DNA of 64,000 nucleotides. It comes from Melioribacteraceae bacterium. GTDB taxonomy: Bacteria > Bacteroidota > Ignavibacteria > Ignavibacteriales > Melioribacteraceae. The position numbers were made by a program, and so were the translations under genes. The notes below the pieces were generated by a model that saw only the letters and a list, made by a program, of their open reading frames with translations, searched no databases and had not been told where the DNA came from. The stretch is taken from NCBI GenBank assembly GCA_027030245.1, contig JALVFE010000010.1:1-64000 (forward strand). Direction: 5' to 3'. Positions 16,416-25,567 of the stretch are shown one piece after another (position 1 is the stretch's first letter; each line of letters begins with the position of its first letter).

Positions 16416-17168
16416 ATGGAATTAAATGGTTCGTTAGCCAAAGCAAGAAAGTATATTGAATCTCATTCCAAGCTGCAAGAAGAAAATTTGACGAAAAAAA
16501 CGGTTAAACCCGGTCCTTGCATAACAATCTCAAGGCAGTGCGGCATTGATACGACAAGCATTTGCGAAAAACTTGTAACTGTTTTTAACAATCTAAAATC
16601 CGAAGAAACCGCAGAGTGGGCTTTTTTCGATAAAAATTTAATCGAGAAAGTGATAAAAGATCACGATTTGCCCGAACGGATAAACAAATTTTTAAGCGAA
16701 GAAAAAATTTCCACCGTTAATGCAATGTTAAACGAACTTTTGGGCGTGCATCCTCCAATTCTGCAATTGGTTCATAAAACTTCGGAGACAATATTAAAAT
16801 TAGCGCAAGTAGGAAATGTAATTATTGTGGGAAGGGGAGCGAACATCATTACTTCGCATTTTAAGAATACATTTCACATCAGACTAATTGCTCCGAAAAA
16901 TTTCAAGGTAAAAAAAGTTGAAAAGAAATTTGGCGTTGGAAGAAAAGAAGCCCTTGAAATTTTGGAAAAGGAAGATAAAGCCCGTAAAGAATACATTGAG
17001 ACTTATTTCAGAAAAGATATCAACGATCCGCTTTTATATGACGCAGTACTGAACGTAGCAAAGTTCGATGAAGATTTATTGGTAAAAATTTTACGAGATA
17101 TGATTGTAGAAAGATTTCCAAAATATTTTAATAAGGAAATAGAGATTTATCAAATCAGTCGTATCTGA
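16416..17168 (+). CDS. Cytidylate kinase-like family protein
   Basis: A 250-residue P-loop protein of the cytidylate-kinase-like family. The nucleotide-binding region is the degenerate form GPCITISRQCGIDTTSICEKL instead of a classic GxxGxGK(S/T). VGNVIIVGRGANIIT is the usual central strand, and the Arg-rich lid is EKEDKARKEYIETYF. Family members sit near many different genes and their substrate is not settled, so a CMP kinase role should not be assumed. It follows tonB by 20 bp on the same strand and may be co-transcribed. Confidence 0.8.
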   Translation: MELNGSLAKARKYIESHSKLQEENLTKKTVKPGPCITISRQCGIDTTSICEKLVTVFNNLKSEETAEWAFFDKNLIEKVIKDHDLPERINKFLSEEKISTVNAMLNELLGVHPPILQLVHKTSETILKLAQVGNVIIVGRGANIITSHFKNTFHIRLIAPKNFKVKKVEKKFGVGRKEALEILEKEDKARKEYIETYFRKDINDPLLYDAVLNVAKFDEDLLVKILRDMIVERFPKYFNKEIEIYQISRI

Positions 17169-17559
17169 ATGTATAACGCGTAAGGATTTTACTTCCGTTT
17201 GATTTACACAAAACGGTAAAAAGATATTTGCTGAGAAAATGTCTTAGATTGTATTTCTAACAAGATTAACATTTTAACACACATTTCAAACTGTTAAAGT
17301 ATTTGCGTGGCTCACCAAATAAAGATTGATACTTAACTAAATAAACATAAAACATTCCGTTTGCAGGCACGTCTAAATTAGCAACTGTAAACAATTTAGT
17401 GAATGTTTAAGGAGGTAATTCCGCATTTGGAACCGGTTAAGGGTAACAACGAATTTGTAAATGGAAAAATATAAACATAACAATGCTTCGGCATAGTTTA
17501 ATATTTGCAAATATCAGTTTTAAGAAAAATAATCATTTTATAACTCAAAGAGGATTAAA
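17169..17559. other. Intergenic stretch, no gene seen
   Basis: AT-rich DNA with a GGAGG at about 17410 that is not followed by a convincing frame. No tRNA, strong hairpin or repeat family member was recognised. Confidence 0.4.
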
Positions 17560-18015
17560 ATGAATATTAAACGAATCCTGAAAAATGGAATTATCTCCGG
17601 TGTTGTTATGGGAATTACTTTGTTTATTGCCGGCGCAATCTTTTCGAGAATCATTTACGGACCTCAATTTGCCCCGCCCGGTAAATTTCAACCGGAACAA
17701 CTTAATGCATGGTATTTTATTTGGACAAAATTATTAATTGGCGCTTTTTTCGGTTTGTTATTTACTTTTTTCTATGAGATTCTGCCTCTTTCCAAAAGAA
17801 TTAAAAATGCGTTTGTCGGTTTTTTATACGGCTTTTTGTTTTGGTTCGTAATTTCAATATGGAATTTATCGCATCCTTTGATTTACGGATCTGTCAACAA
17901 CCGGGACCAATTATTTTGGTTGCTTTATTCCCTTAGCGGATTTCTGGCATATGGCACCGTTTTAGGATTTTTGTACAAGAAACAAAACCCTAAAATAAAC
18001 GTACCGAGTTATTGA
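17560..18015 (+). CDS. Small integral membrane protein, function unknown
   Basis: A 151-residue protein with four hydrophobic helices: about 14-32 (GVVMGITLFIAGAIFSRII), 51-70 (LLIGAFFGLLFTFFYEIL), 84-104 (GFLYGFLFWFVISIW) and 122-141 (WLLYSLSGFLAYGTVLGFL). Most segments begin near a small-residue-rich GxxxG-like stretch. The start has AAGAGG upstream. No family is recognised, and it stands alone. Confidence 0.7.
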   Translation: MNIKRILKNGIISGVVMGITLFIAGAIFSRIIYGPQFAPPGKFQPEQLNAWYFIWTKLLIGAFFGLLFTFFYEILPLSKRIKNAFVGFLYGFLFWFVISIWNLSHPLIYGSVNNRDQLFWLLYSLSGFLAYGTVLGFLYKKQNPKINVPSY

Positions 18016-18140
18016 AGGGAAATTTTTTTGATATTCCCGTAACACGTTTCCGCAATTTTAAGGGGAAATTATTCTGTTAAGTATACAACCGGACTTTATT
18101 CCGGGAAAAATATTAGAGTATAAATTTGTTAATACAAATT

Positions 18141-19259
18141 TTATTCGTTCAAATGCATCGTATGTAAAAGTGAAACAATATTTTCTCTGCTTATTATTCC
18201 GGTAATTTCACCCGATTCGTCGAACACGGGTAATTGGTTTACTCCGTCTTTGTCCATTTGTTTCAATGCATCCAATAACGGTTCTTCGGGGTGTGTTTTT
18301 TTGACTTCCTTCATCGGTGTCATTATTTGTTCAACCGTAGTAGTTTCCCATAATTCTTTGGGTACGCTTTTAATTGCGTGAATTGTAACAATTCCTATAT
18401 GTTTACCGTGATCTTCAACAATAAAAAATCTTCTGTTTCTTAAAAGAATTTCGTTATCGATAAATTCGCGGATTGTAGTATTGGCAGGCAAAAGGGCAAA
18501 AGCCCTGCTCATTGCGTCTTCCACTTTTTTACCGGCAAGCAATTTGTAAAGGACTTGTTTTTGTAGTTGTGCCAAAGCCGCACTTTCCAAGAACCAACCG
18601 ATAAACGCAATCCAAATTCCGTCTATAACCGCACCGTTCATCATAAGAAAGAAACCGATAAGGATGAAAACGAATCCGAAAAACCTTCCTACCACCGAGG
18701 CAATTGTTGTTGCTTTTTGAAAATCTTTTGTAATCGACCAAACAATCGCACGGAAAACCCTTCCGCCGTCCAAAGGGAAACCGGGCACCAAATTAAATAT
18801 GGTTAATATTAAATTTATCTCAAATAAATAATTAAATATTGCATAAATTTGAGAATTTTCGGGGGATAAACGGCTGATTAAATAACTCAATCCGGCAAGG
18901 AACAAACTCATTAAAGGTCCGGCAATGGAAATCCAAAACTCTTGTGTAGAACTTTTAGGTTCTTCTTTGATTTCGGCAATCCCTCCGAAAATAAACAACG
19001 TAATCTGGTTTACTTTTATGTTGTATTTCCCGGCTACTACGGAATGGGAAATTTCATGAAGCAAGACGCTCAGGAAAAACAATACCGATGTAACAGCGCC
19101 GGCGAACCAATATTCGAAAGTCGACCAACCTTTAAATTGAGAAGGGAAATAACTACCCGCTAAAATCCACGTTACCAAAATAAAAACCAAAAACCATGAA
19201 TAATCTATCCCTACCGAAATACCCTTGATTTTTCCAATGTAAATTTGGTTCCGTTTCAT
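18141..19259 (-). CDS. Site-2 protease (M50 family) with CBS domain pair
   Basis: A polytopic membrane metalloprotease of 372 residues. The zinc motif HEISH is at 68-72 and the third ligand Asp164 lies in NLVPGFPLDGG, both within predicted membrane helices. A C-terminal pair of CBS domains (about 245-370, VEDAMSRAFALLPANTT and VEQIMTPMKEVKKTHPEEPL) probably senses an adenine nucleotide. Members of this group cut membrane proteins within the bilayer. The substrate here is unknown; no anti-sigma factor is adjacent. Confidence 0.92.
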   Translation of the reverse strand: MKRNQIYIGKIKGISVGIDYSWFLVFILVTWILAGSYFPSQFKGWSTFEYWFAGAVTSVLFFLSVLLHEISHSVVAGKYNIKVNQITLFIFGGIAEIKEEPKSSTQEFWISIAGPLMSLFLAGLSYLISRLSPENSQIYAIFNYLFEINLILTIFNLVPGFPLDGGRVFRAIVWSITKDFQKATTIASVVGRFFGFVFILIGFFLMMNGAVIDGIWIAFIGWFLESAALAQLQKQVLYKLLAGKKVEDAMSRAFALLPANTTIREFIDNEILLRNRRFFIVEDHGKHIGIVTIHAIKSVPKELWETTTVEQIMTPMKEVKKTHPEEPLLDALKQMDKDGVNQLPVFDESGEITGIISRENIVSLLHTMHLNE

Positions 19260-19326
19260 GTTGCCCCCGCTGTGTAATTTTAAAACTTTGGGTTATAAAA
19301 TTAAAACCGATTTTAGTTCCGTAGAA

Positions 19327-20574
19327 TTACCATTTAATTGCATCGGGTTCGATTTTTATTACATTTAAAATTTCGGTGGAAAGAACATCTCTGGCATATC
19401 CCGTTGATTTGAACAGAACGAAGAAATAATCATTGAACCCGGTTGACAATTTTTTTAGTTTGTTTTCTATTAAAGCCAAGTTTTTTTCATCGGAAATGAA
19501 CTTTACGGCCCCTACCGAGCCGGTGGCATAAAAGCTTACGATAAGATAAATGGTATTATGATTAGGACCCGGAATCTTCATGAATATACTGTAATCGATG
19601 TGATCGTAAGCGGGGATACCGGTTCTTATGTAGGTTAAAGTTGTATCAATGTTACCTAGTTTTTGCAGTGTCAGTTTTTCTTTCCCGATAACATTATAAT
19701 TAATATTTAAATCTTTAATTACTTTGTCAAGAATTCCCAAAGTCCAAAAGGAACCCAGAAAAACAATGTCGTTTTTTTTCAAATCGTTCGATGTTAAAGT
19801 CGATGCGCTTTTAATCGTATATTCGGTTCCGAACTTTGCAAGTATTTTTACAACATACGGAAGAGGCCAAACGGCGGCTTGATTGAAAAAGGAAAATGGT
19901 AATTTTTTGAAATTGTTGCGCGAAGGGTCTTCCGATTTGAATTTCTCGAATTCCTTTTCGTTGTTTATTTTGGAATCGCGGTACATCTTTCTTGTGGAAG
20001 TTGTGTTAAATTCGGAAAAATCAGAATAGTAGATAAAATCGTCTCCCAATGCTATAAGTTTCGGATTTTTTGATGTGGTAAATGCGCTGAAAAGACTTGA
20101 TAGTTTTTCTCCGCCCGGTATTGCGGTATTTCCGACTTTTTGCGGTGAGCTTGAAATCAAAAGATAGCCGATAATTATTAAAAGAATAATTGTTAACGGA
20201 ATAAAAATGTAGTAAGGGTTTTTCAGTTTATCGAGAAATGTTTCTTTATTATGATAGAAAAATTGGACTTCGTAATGGCCTTTGGGGATTTTAACCCTTA
20301 CCTTCGATTTTTTCCCCATGTTTTGATAATATCTTTCAAGTTTTTTCCTCAAATTATAAACCGAGACGCGGACGATTGTGTCTTCCGTAGGATTAAAACT
20401 CGAATCTTTATTAAATACATCGACGGCTATGGTAAACTCGTTCGGCGTTTTATTTTCTATAGAGGATTCAACGAGGTATGTCAGCAATTTTGAGTTAAGT
20501 TTTGAATTTTTAAAACTATCGCTTTTTAATATTTCCTCTAAAATTGCCCTTTTTGTTTTATCGTCGATTGTCAT
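19327..20574 (-). CDS. Membrane-tethered winged-helix regulator
   Basis: The first ~110 residues resemble the winged-helix domain found in adenylate-cyclase/TPR-type regulators, especially TIVRVSVYNLRKKLERYY followed by VRVKIPKGHYEVQF. One membrane helix follows (IFIPLTIILLIIIGYLLI, about 133-151). The ~260-residue extracytoplasmic domain is not recognised. The design is ToxR/CadC-like: a sensor outside and a DNA-binding domain inside. It is divergent from a TonB receptor that starts a glycan-use cluster, and three tandem decamers lie between them, so it may control that cluster. The ligand is unknown. Confidence 0.7.
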   Translation of the reverse strand: MTIDDKTKRAILEEILKSDSFKNSKLNSKLLTYLVESSIENKTPNEFTIAVDVFNKDSSFNPTEDTIVRVSVYNLRKKLERYYQNMGKKSKVRVKIPKGHYEVQFFYHNKETFLDKLKNPYYIFIPLTIILLIIIGYLLISSSPQKVGNTAIPGGEKLSSLFSAFTTSKNPKLIALGDDFIYYSDFSEFNTTSTRKMYRDSKINNEKEFEKFKSEDPSRNNFKKLPFSFFNQAAVWPLPYVVKILAKFGTEYTIKSASTLTSNDLKKNDIVFLGSFWTLGILDKVIKDLNINYNVIGKEKLTLQKLGNIDTTLTYIRTGIPAYDHIDYSIFMKIPGPNHNTIYLIVSFYATGSVGAVKFISDEKNLALIENKLKKLSTGFNDYFFVLFKSTGYARDVLSTEILNVIKIEPDAIKW

Positions 20575-20670
20575 AAGCTTAGTGAAAGTTTATTAATTAA
20601 TATAGAAAGTATAAAAATCATTTCCAACCTTAAAATTCCTCTTTTAACATGAATTTAACAGTTAAATTAA

Positions 20671-20700
20671 CCGTTTTTCACCGGTTTTCACTGTTTTTTT
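20671..20700. promoter_or_regulatory. Three tandem decamers, candidate operator
   Basis: CCGTTTTTCA, CCGGTTTTCA and CTGTTTTTTT follow each other without gaps, one per helical turn, between the winged-helix regulator and the TonB receptor. OmpR-type winged helices often bind such direct repeats. The assignment to this regulator is inference. Confidence 0.45.
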
Positions 20701-20784
20701 TAATTGGCACATGTTATAATGCTTTCGCACTCAAACGGCACTCGGCATTGGCAAAATAAAATATTTTTAACAGGACCTACACAT

Positions 20785-23694
20785 ATGAAAAAGTATTTTA
20801 AGTATTTTTTGTTTTTTTTACTTCTCTCCGATTTATTATTTGCACAAAGCGCCTCAATTACCGGTAAAGTTATAGCAGAAGATAGTCAATCTCCGCTACC
20901 CGGAGCTAATGTTTCAATTAAAGGAACAACGCTCGGCGCTGCAACCGATTTGGAAGGCATGTATAAGATTGCTAACGTCCCTTCCGGAGATTACACCTTA
21001 AAAGTTTCTTTTATAGGATATGAAAGCAAAACTGTTAAAATATCCGTAACCCCGAATGCACACATTGAATTGGATTTCAGCCTGAAACCAAAAAGTATTG
21101 AAGGCGAAGAAGTAGTGGTGACCGCACAGGCAATAGGTCAGATGCAAGCAATTAACAAACAACTCTCCGATGATAAAATAATAAATGTTGTTTCGTCGGC
21201 AAGAATTCAAGAGGTCCCGGATGCCAATGCCGCCGAATCCGTAGGCAGATTACCCGGAGTTTCCGTTTTGAGAAGCGGGGGAGAAGGTAATAAAATTGTA
21301 GTTCGCGGTTTGGCTCCCAAGTTTAACCAGATTAAAATCAGCGGAATTCAAATGTCAGGTTCCGATCCGGCAAACAGAAGCACGGATTTAAGCATGATTT
21401 CGTCTAATATGTTGGAGGGAATTGAAGTTTCCAAAACCGTAACGCCGGATATGGACGCGAACGTTATAGGCGGTGTGGTTAATTTCGAACTGAGGGAAGC
21501 AAGATTATCAGCAGGCGGAAAAGGTTTGTTCGAATTTATGTCTCAAGGAGGTTATACAAGTTTATCCAACGCCCCCAATAAATTTAACAATTATAAATAT
21601 ATGGCAAGCTTTGCCAACAGATATTTTGAAGATAGATTTGGAGTTTTTGCACAAATCGATATTGAAAGGAAGAACCTTACTTCCAACGAGCTGGGAGCGA
21701 ATTACGATCACCTTGGAAATAGTACCACCGACTATATTATCACGGAATTGAATTTGTACGATATTCCGCGCGACCGCAAAAGATACAACGGTGTTCTTGT
21801 ACTTGATTATAAGTTGAATTCCGGAAAATTAAAATTGGTTAACTTTTTCAGTTCGGGAAATACCCAAACAATCAGAAGGGGCGAAAATTTTAATATTGTT
21901 TCAAACTTACATTCTTATTTCATTACCAATTCCGAAAACAAACTTAATATAATCACAAATTCATTGGCTTATACACAAAACTTATTAGGGCTGAATCTTT
22001 CGGTTAAACTTTCTCATTCTTATTCGGAAAATGAAAATCCTGATGGTTGGACTGCGGATTTTGTCCAGACTTCCGCAGGTCTCGGAGGTTTTAACAATCA
22101 AGCCGATATTGATCCGCAAGCAATTCCCAAAGCGGCAAACAATAATTTCGAAAGTACGTTTCTTCATAATTTCGTTACTAACAAAAGTTTTACGAAGGAA
22201 CAGATTTATTCCGTAAAAGCCGATTTCGATTTTGATTGGAACGTTTCAAATTTAATGTTGATGAAAATAAAATTCGGCGGGGATTTCAGTCACAAAACAA
22301 AGTATTACAATTACGACCAATTCGACGGGCAAGGTTTGGATTTAGCGAGTGCGCAATATGTTGATAATCTTATTATAAATCATTTCGGTTTGCCCGCAAC
22401 ACTCGGTACAACAATACCTATAACCTATTTCCGCGATAAAGATTTTGATTACGGAACATTTTTAAGCGGCGATTACCAAATGGTTCATCCGCTCAATTAC
22501 GGAATGCTTTCCGAATTATCCGGCTTGCTTAGAAACAATTACCAAGACATCTTGGCAAACGGGGGAGCTATTGCTTACGGACCAAACAATTTCTTATCAA
22601 CTACCAACGATTACACAGGATATGAAGACCAGTCGGCATTTTATTTAATGACTACAATTAATATCGGTTCGGATATAACTTTAATTCCGGGAATCCGTTA
22701 TCAAAATCTTAAAACTTCTTACACAGCCGCCCGGGGAATAGAAAGTCCGTTAAATTATTACAATTATAACCATTACGATACAACTGTGGTGCAAAACCAC
22801 GGCTATTTATTGCCTGATATAATTTTGCGATATAAACCAATCGATTGGTTTGATGTAAGATTATCATACACTAATACGTTATCTTATCCCGATTATAATG
22901 CGATAATTCCGAGAATAGATGTTGCTACAAGTTCAATTGCATGGAATAATTTTGAATTAAAACCATCTCGTTCTACAAACTACGATTTGTATATTTCGTT
23001 TTACAGTAATTCTATCGGTCTGTTTACAATCGGCGGATTCATGAAAGAAATAACGGATTTGATTTATCCGTGGTCTTTTTATGTTTCCGGAGCCGATGCG
23101 TTAAAATATTTTCCGCCTTCGTTAATCGGTTCTTCCAATCCGCGCAGTAATTACCGCGTCGATACTTATGTGAACAATTCGTTCTTGGTTAAGAATTGGG
23201 GATTAGAACTCGACTGGCAAACACACTTTTGGTATTTGCCGGGATTTCTTTCCGGTTTGGTGTTAAACGTTAATTATACTCATATCTTCTCCGAAGCCGA
23301 GTATCCATACACTATTATCAAATCAACTGGAAGGCAATTAACAATTATCGATACATCTTATTCGGACAGATTACTGTATCAACCCGATAACATCGTAAAT
23401 GTTTCTTTGGGATACGACTATAAAGATTTCTCGGTTAGAGTTTCAATGTTGTATCAAGCCGATATTTTTACCGGACCCAATTTTTGGCCGCAATTACGAA
23501 GCAGTACAGATGCTTACACAAGATTCGACCTTTCCGTTAAACAGAAATTACCTTGGTACGGAATTCAAATTTACGGTAATATCAATAATATTAATAATGT
23601 TAAAGATATCAGCTTAATCCAAAATAATACCGTACCAAAGTCGTTACAAGAATACGGAATGACGGCAGACATCGGAATCAAATGGAAATTATAA
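20785..23694 (+). CDS. TonB-dependent receptor of a glycan-use cluster
   Basis: The start is taken at 20785, where a signal peptide (MKKYFKYFLFFLLLSDLLFA) follows an AGGA, giving 969 residues. Next come a carboxypeptidase-regulatory-like domain (SITGKVIAEDSQSPLPGANV ... DLEGMYKIANVPSG), a plug (EVPDANAAESVGRLPGVSVL, then VVRGLAPKFNQIKISG) and a long barrel ending in DIGIKWKL. The plug type is that of carbohydrate-linked TonB receptors in many Gram-negative bacteria. No SusD-like lipoprotein follows. The downstream genes encode a secreted beta-helix protein, a permease and a disaccharide phosphorylase, which suggests it brings in an oligosaccharide. Confidence 0.92.
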   Translation: MKKYFKYFLFFLLLSDLLFAQSASITGKVIAEDSQSPLPGANVSIKGTTLGAATDLEGMYKIANVPSGDYTLKVSFIGYESKTVKISVTPNAHIELDFSLKPKSIEGEEVVVTAQAIGQMQAINKQLSDDKIINVVSSARIQEVPDANAAESVGRLPGVSVLRSGGEGNKIVVRGLAPKFNQIKISGIQMSGSDPANRSTDLSMISSNMLEGIEVSKTVTPDMDANVIGGVVNFELREARLSAGGKGLFEFMSQGGYTSLSNAPNKFNNYKYMASFANRYFEDRFGVFAQIDIERKNLTSNELGANYDHLGNSTTDYIITELNLYDIPRDRKRYNGVLVLDYKLNSGKLKLVNFFSSGNTQTIRRGENFNIVSNLHSYFITNSENKLNIITNSLAYTQNLLGLNLSVKLSHSYSENENPDGWTADFVQTSAGLGGFNNQADIDPQAIPKAANNNFESTFLHNFVTNKSFTKEQIYSVKADFDFDWNVSNLMLMKIKFGGDFSHKTKYYNYDQFDGQGLDLASAQYVDNLIINHFGLPATLGTTIPITYFRDKDFDYGTFLSGDYQMVHPLNYGMLSELSGLLRNNYQDILANGGAIAYGPNNFLSTTNDYTGYEDQSAFYLMTTINIGSDITLIPGIRYQNLKTSYTAARGIESPLNYYNYNHYDTTVVQNHGYLLPDIILRYKPIDWFDVRLSYTNTLSYPDYNAIIPRIDVATSSIAWNNFELKPSRSTNYDLYISFYSNSIGLFTIGGFMKEITDLIYPWSFYVSGADALKYFPPSLIGSSNPRSNYRVDTYVNNSFLVKNWGLELDWQTHFWYLPGFLSGLVLNVNYTHIFSEAEYPYTIIKSTGRQLTIIDTSYSDRLLYQPDNIVNVSLGYDYKDFSVRVSMLYQADIFTGPNFWPQLRSSTDAYTRFDLSVKQKLPWYGIQIYGNINNINNVKDISLIQNNTVPKSLQEYGMTADIGIKWKL

Positions 23695-23736
23695 ATAAAA
23701 CATTTTAATTCAAAAACAAATAACAGGAGGATTTGC

Positions 23737-25467
23737 ATGAAATCAGTTTTCAAATCAATTTCTTTGTTAATAGTTACAATTATCTTCTCTACGAGCGTAA
23801 TAACGCTTGGAGCTGGGGATACACTTTACGTTTATGCAAACGGACCGTTTCTGAATGAAGTAATCGGAAACGACACAACGGCTACCGGCGAACAAGCCCA
23901 CTCTGTGTACAAACTTGTCTCGCGCGATACTACTTATCTTTACTCCGGAACCCTTACGGTGAAAAGCGATTTCGCAATTATCGGTGAATTAGGTCCGGAT
24001 GGACGGCCGCCTACAATTCAACCGGCAGTATTATCCGACGGTTCGATACCTTCGAATCCTTTCGCTTTTACCGGTGCAAACACAAATGTGGTGTTCAATA
24101 ATCTTTACATACTCGGAATAGCTCCTAACGGTTCCGTAAGTAACGACGGTATTGCAATTCAAGTATCCGCCGATAACATAAGAGTTACAGTTGATAATTG
24201 CGTATTCGAAGAATGGCGCGCATTCGCAATCGGATATAACGGCAATTGGGATAAGTTCTTTATTACAAACTCTAAATTCAGAAATATGAATCATCCCAAT
24301 CAATGGTATATCGGTGAAGTTCTGAGAAACGAATGGCCAGGAGCGGCATATACGGATTCCGTTGTAATGAAATACAACACAATCTTTTGCGTAAACGGTT
24401 ATGCTGCTGCGCCCGTAACAAAATATTATATGACATATTTCGAATTTAATCATAATAATGTTGTTTACACTTTTAAAAATCCGTTTTTCATTTTTAACGT
24501 GACGGACGCTAAAATAAATAACAACATTTTTTACGGAGCTTGGGCGGGCGGTATCAGCAAACAAGAATATCCGTGGTGGGATCAATTATGGTCGCCGGAG
24601 ATCGGTTCAATAATCGATCTTGATACACTCGATTTGGCAAAGGACAGTGTTTTCAATCCCGCCGATATAGGTAAAGACAATTTCCGTTGGTTATCTGAAG
24701 CCAAAAGAACCATCGAAGTTAAAAACAACGCATACTTCTGGCCACAACAAATGGTTGACTTCTGGACAAGTTGGAACGATACAGCAACAGTAGATTCGAT
24801 TTATACCGTTACTTGGATGAACGAGAGAACCACCAATATGTTTAATGATAAAGACCATTGGCCCGGTTTGGTAGAAGAAAATAATATTAATGTTGATCCG
24901 CAATTCGGACCTTCTATTAACGAAGTAATGAACAATACAAGCGGCGAATACGGTATCGGTTTATTCAATTGGTTTGCACAAATTAGAACGGGAACCGCAT
25001 CGACAGATTTGTGGGGTTACAAATTAACGCAAGTCGGTAGTAACGCCGATTGGGTACCGGCTTGGCCCTTACCGGAAAAAGATGATATGCATTATTCAAA
25101 TACAGCACTTTTAACTCATGCAACCGACGGTTTACCGTTAGGCGATCCGTACTGGATTACCGGAACAACCGGAATCGAACAAGAAGGAAACATTTTACCG
25201 ACTGAATTTACTTTATTCAATAATTATCCGAATCCGTTCAATCCTTCGACAACAATTAAGTTTAATATTCCCGAAACCGGTAACGTTAAACTTAAAATTT
25301 ACAATGTTATGGGACAGTTAGTGAAAACAGTGCTGGATGAAAATGCTATGGAACAAGGGCAATATAAAATTACCGTTGATATGAATAATTTATCGAGCGG
25401 AATTTATTTCTATACCTTAGAGCACTCCGGTAGAGCTATTACCAAGAAAATGATATTGATGAAATAG
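23737..25467 (+). CDS. T9SS-sorted secreted beta-helix protein
   Basis: A signal peptide (SISLLIVTIIFSTSVITLG) leads to a ~430-residue region with right-handed parallel beta-helix character: repeated short strands such as NVVFNNLYILGI, NIRVTVDNCVFEEW, KFFITNSKFRNMNH and AKINNNIFYG. The C-terminal type IX sorting domain begins FTLFNNYPNPFNPSTTIKF and ends ITKKMILMK. The fold is shared by pectate lyases and other polysaccharide-binding proteins, but I cannot identify a catalytic set. A strong Shine-Dalgarno (AGGAGG) precedes it, 42 bp after the receptor. It probably acts at the cell surface on the same substrate. Confidence 0.85.
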   Translation: MKSVFKSISLLIVTIIFSTSVITLGAGDTLYVYANGPFLNEVIGNDTTATGEQAHSVYKLVSRDTTYLYSGTLTVKSDFAIIGELGPDGRPPTIQPAVLSDGSIPSNPFAFTGANTNVVFNNLYILGIAPNGSVSNDGIAIQVSADNIRVTVDNCVFEEWRAFAIGYNGNWDKFFITNSKFRNMNHPNQWYIGEVLRNEWPGAAYTDSVVMKYNTIFCVNGYAAAPVTKYYMTYFEFNHNNVVYTFKNPFFIFNVTDAKINNNIFYGAWAGGISKQEYPWWDQLWSPEIGSIIDLDTLDLAKDSVFNPADIGKDNFRWLSEAKRTIEVKNNAYFWPQQMVDFWTSWNDTATVDSIYTVTWMNERTTNMFNDKDHWPGLVEENNINVDPQFGPSINEVMNNTSGEYGIGLFNWFAQIRTGTASTDLWGYKLTQVGSNADWVPAWPLPEKDDMHYSNTALLTHATDGLPLGDPYWITGTTGIEQEGNILPTEFTLFNNYPNPFNPSTTIKFNIPETGNVKLKIYNVMGQLVKTVLDENAMEQGQYKITVDMNNLSSGIYFYTLEHSGRAITKKMILMK

Positions 25468-25485
25468 GAATTGAACGGATGAAAA

Positions 25486-25515
25486 TACCGGATCGGAAGA
25501 AATTCCGGTCCGGTA
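25486..25515. terminator. Hairpin after the beta-helix gene
   Basis: TACCGGATCGGAA-GAAA-TTCCGGTCCGGTA forms a nearly perfect 13-bp stem. The following DNA is A/T-rich without a clean T run, so it may be a weak terminator or an mRNA-stabilising hairpin between the receptor genes and the permease gene. Confidence 0.5.
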
Positions 25516-25567
25516 ATTATTTAATAATCCATAATTAACAAAGCTATTTTCGTATTAAGGATATTGC

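Noticed and set aside
16416-17168. True cytidylate kinase (cmk)
   Set aside because: The P-loop is degenerate (ISRQCGIDT) and the length and motifs fit the cytidylate-kinase-like family instead.
24031-24585. 184-codon frame antisense to the beta-helix gene
   Set aside because: No start signals, and the sense frame is a clear secreted protein.
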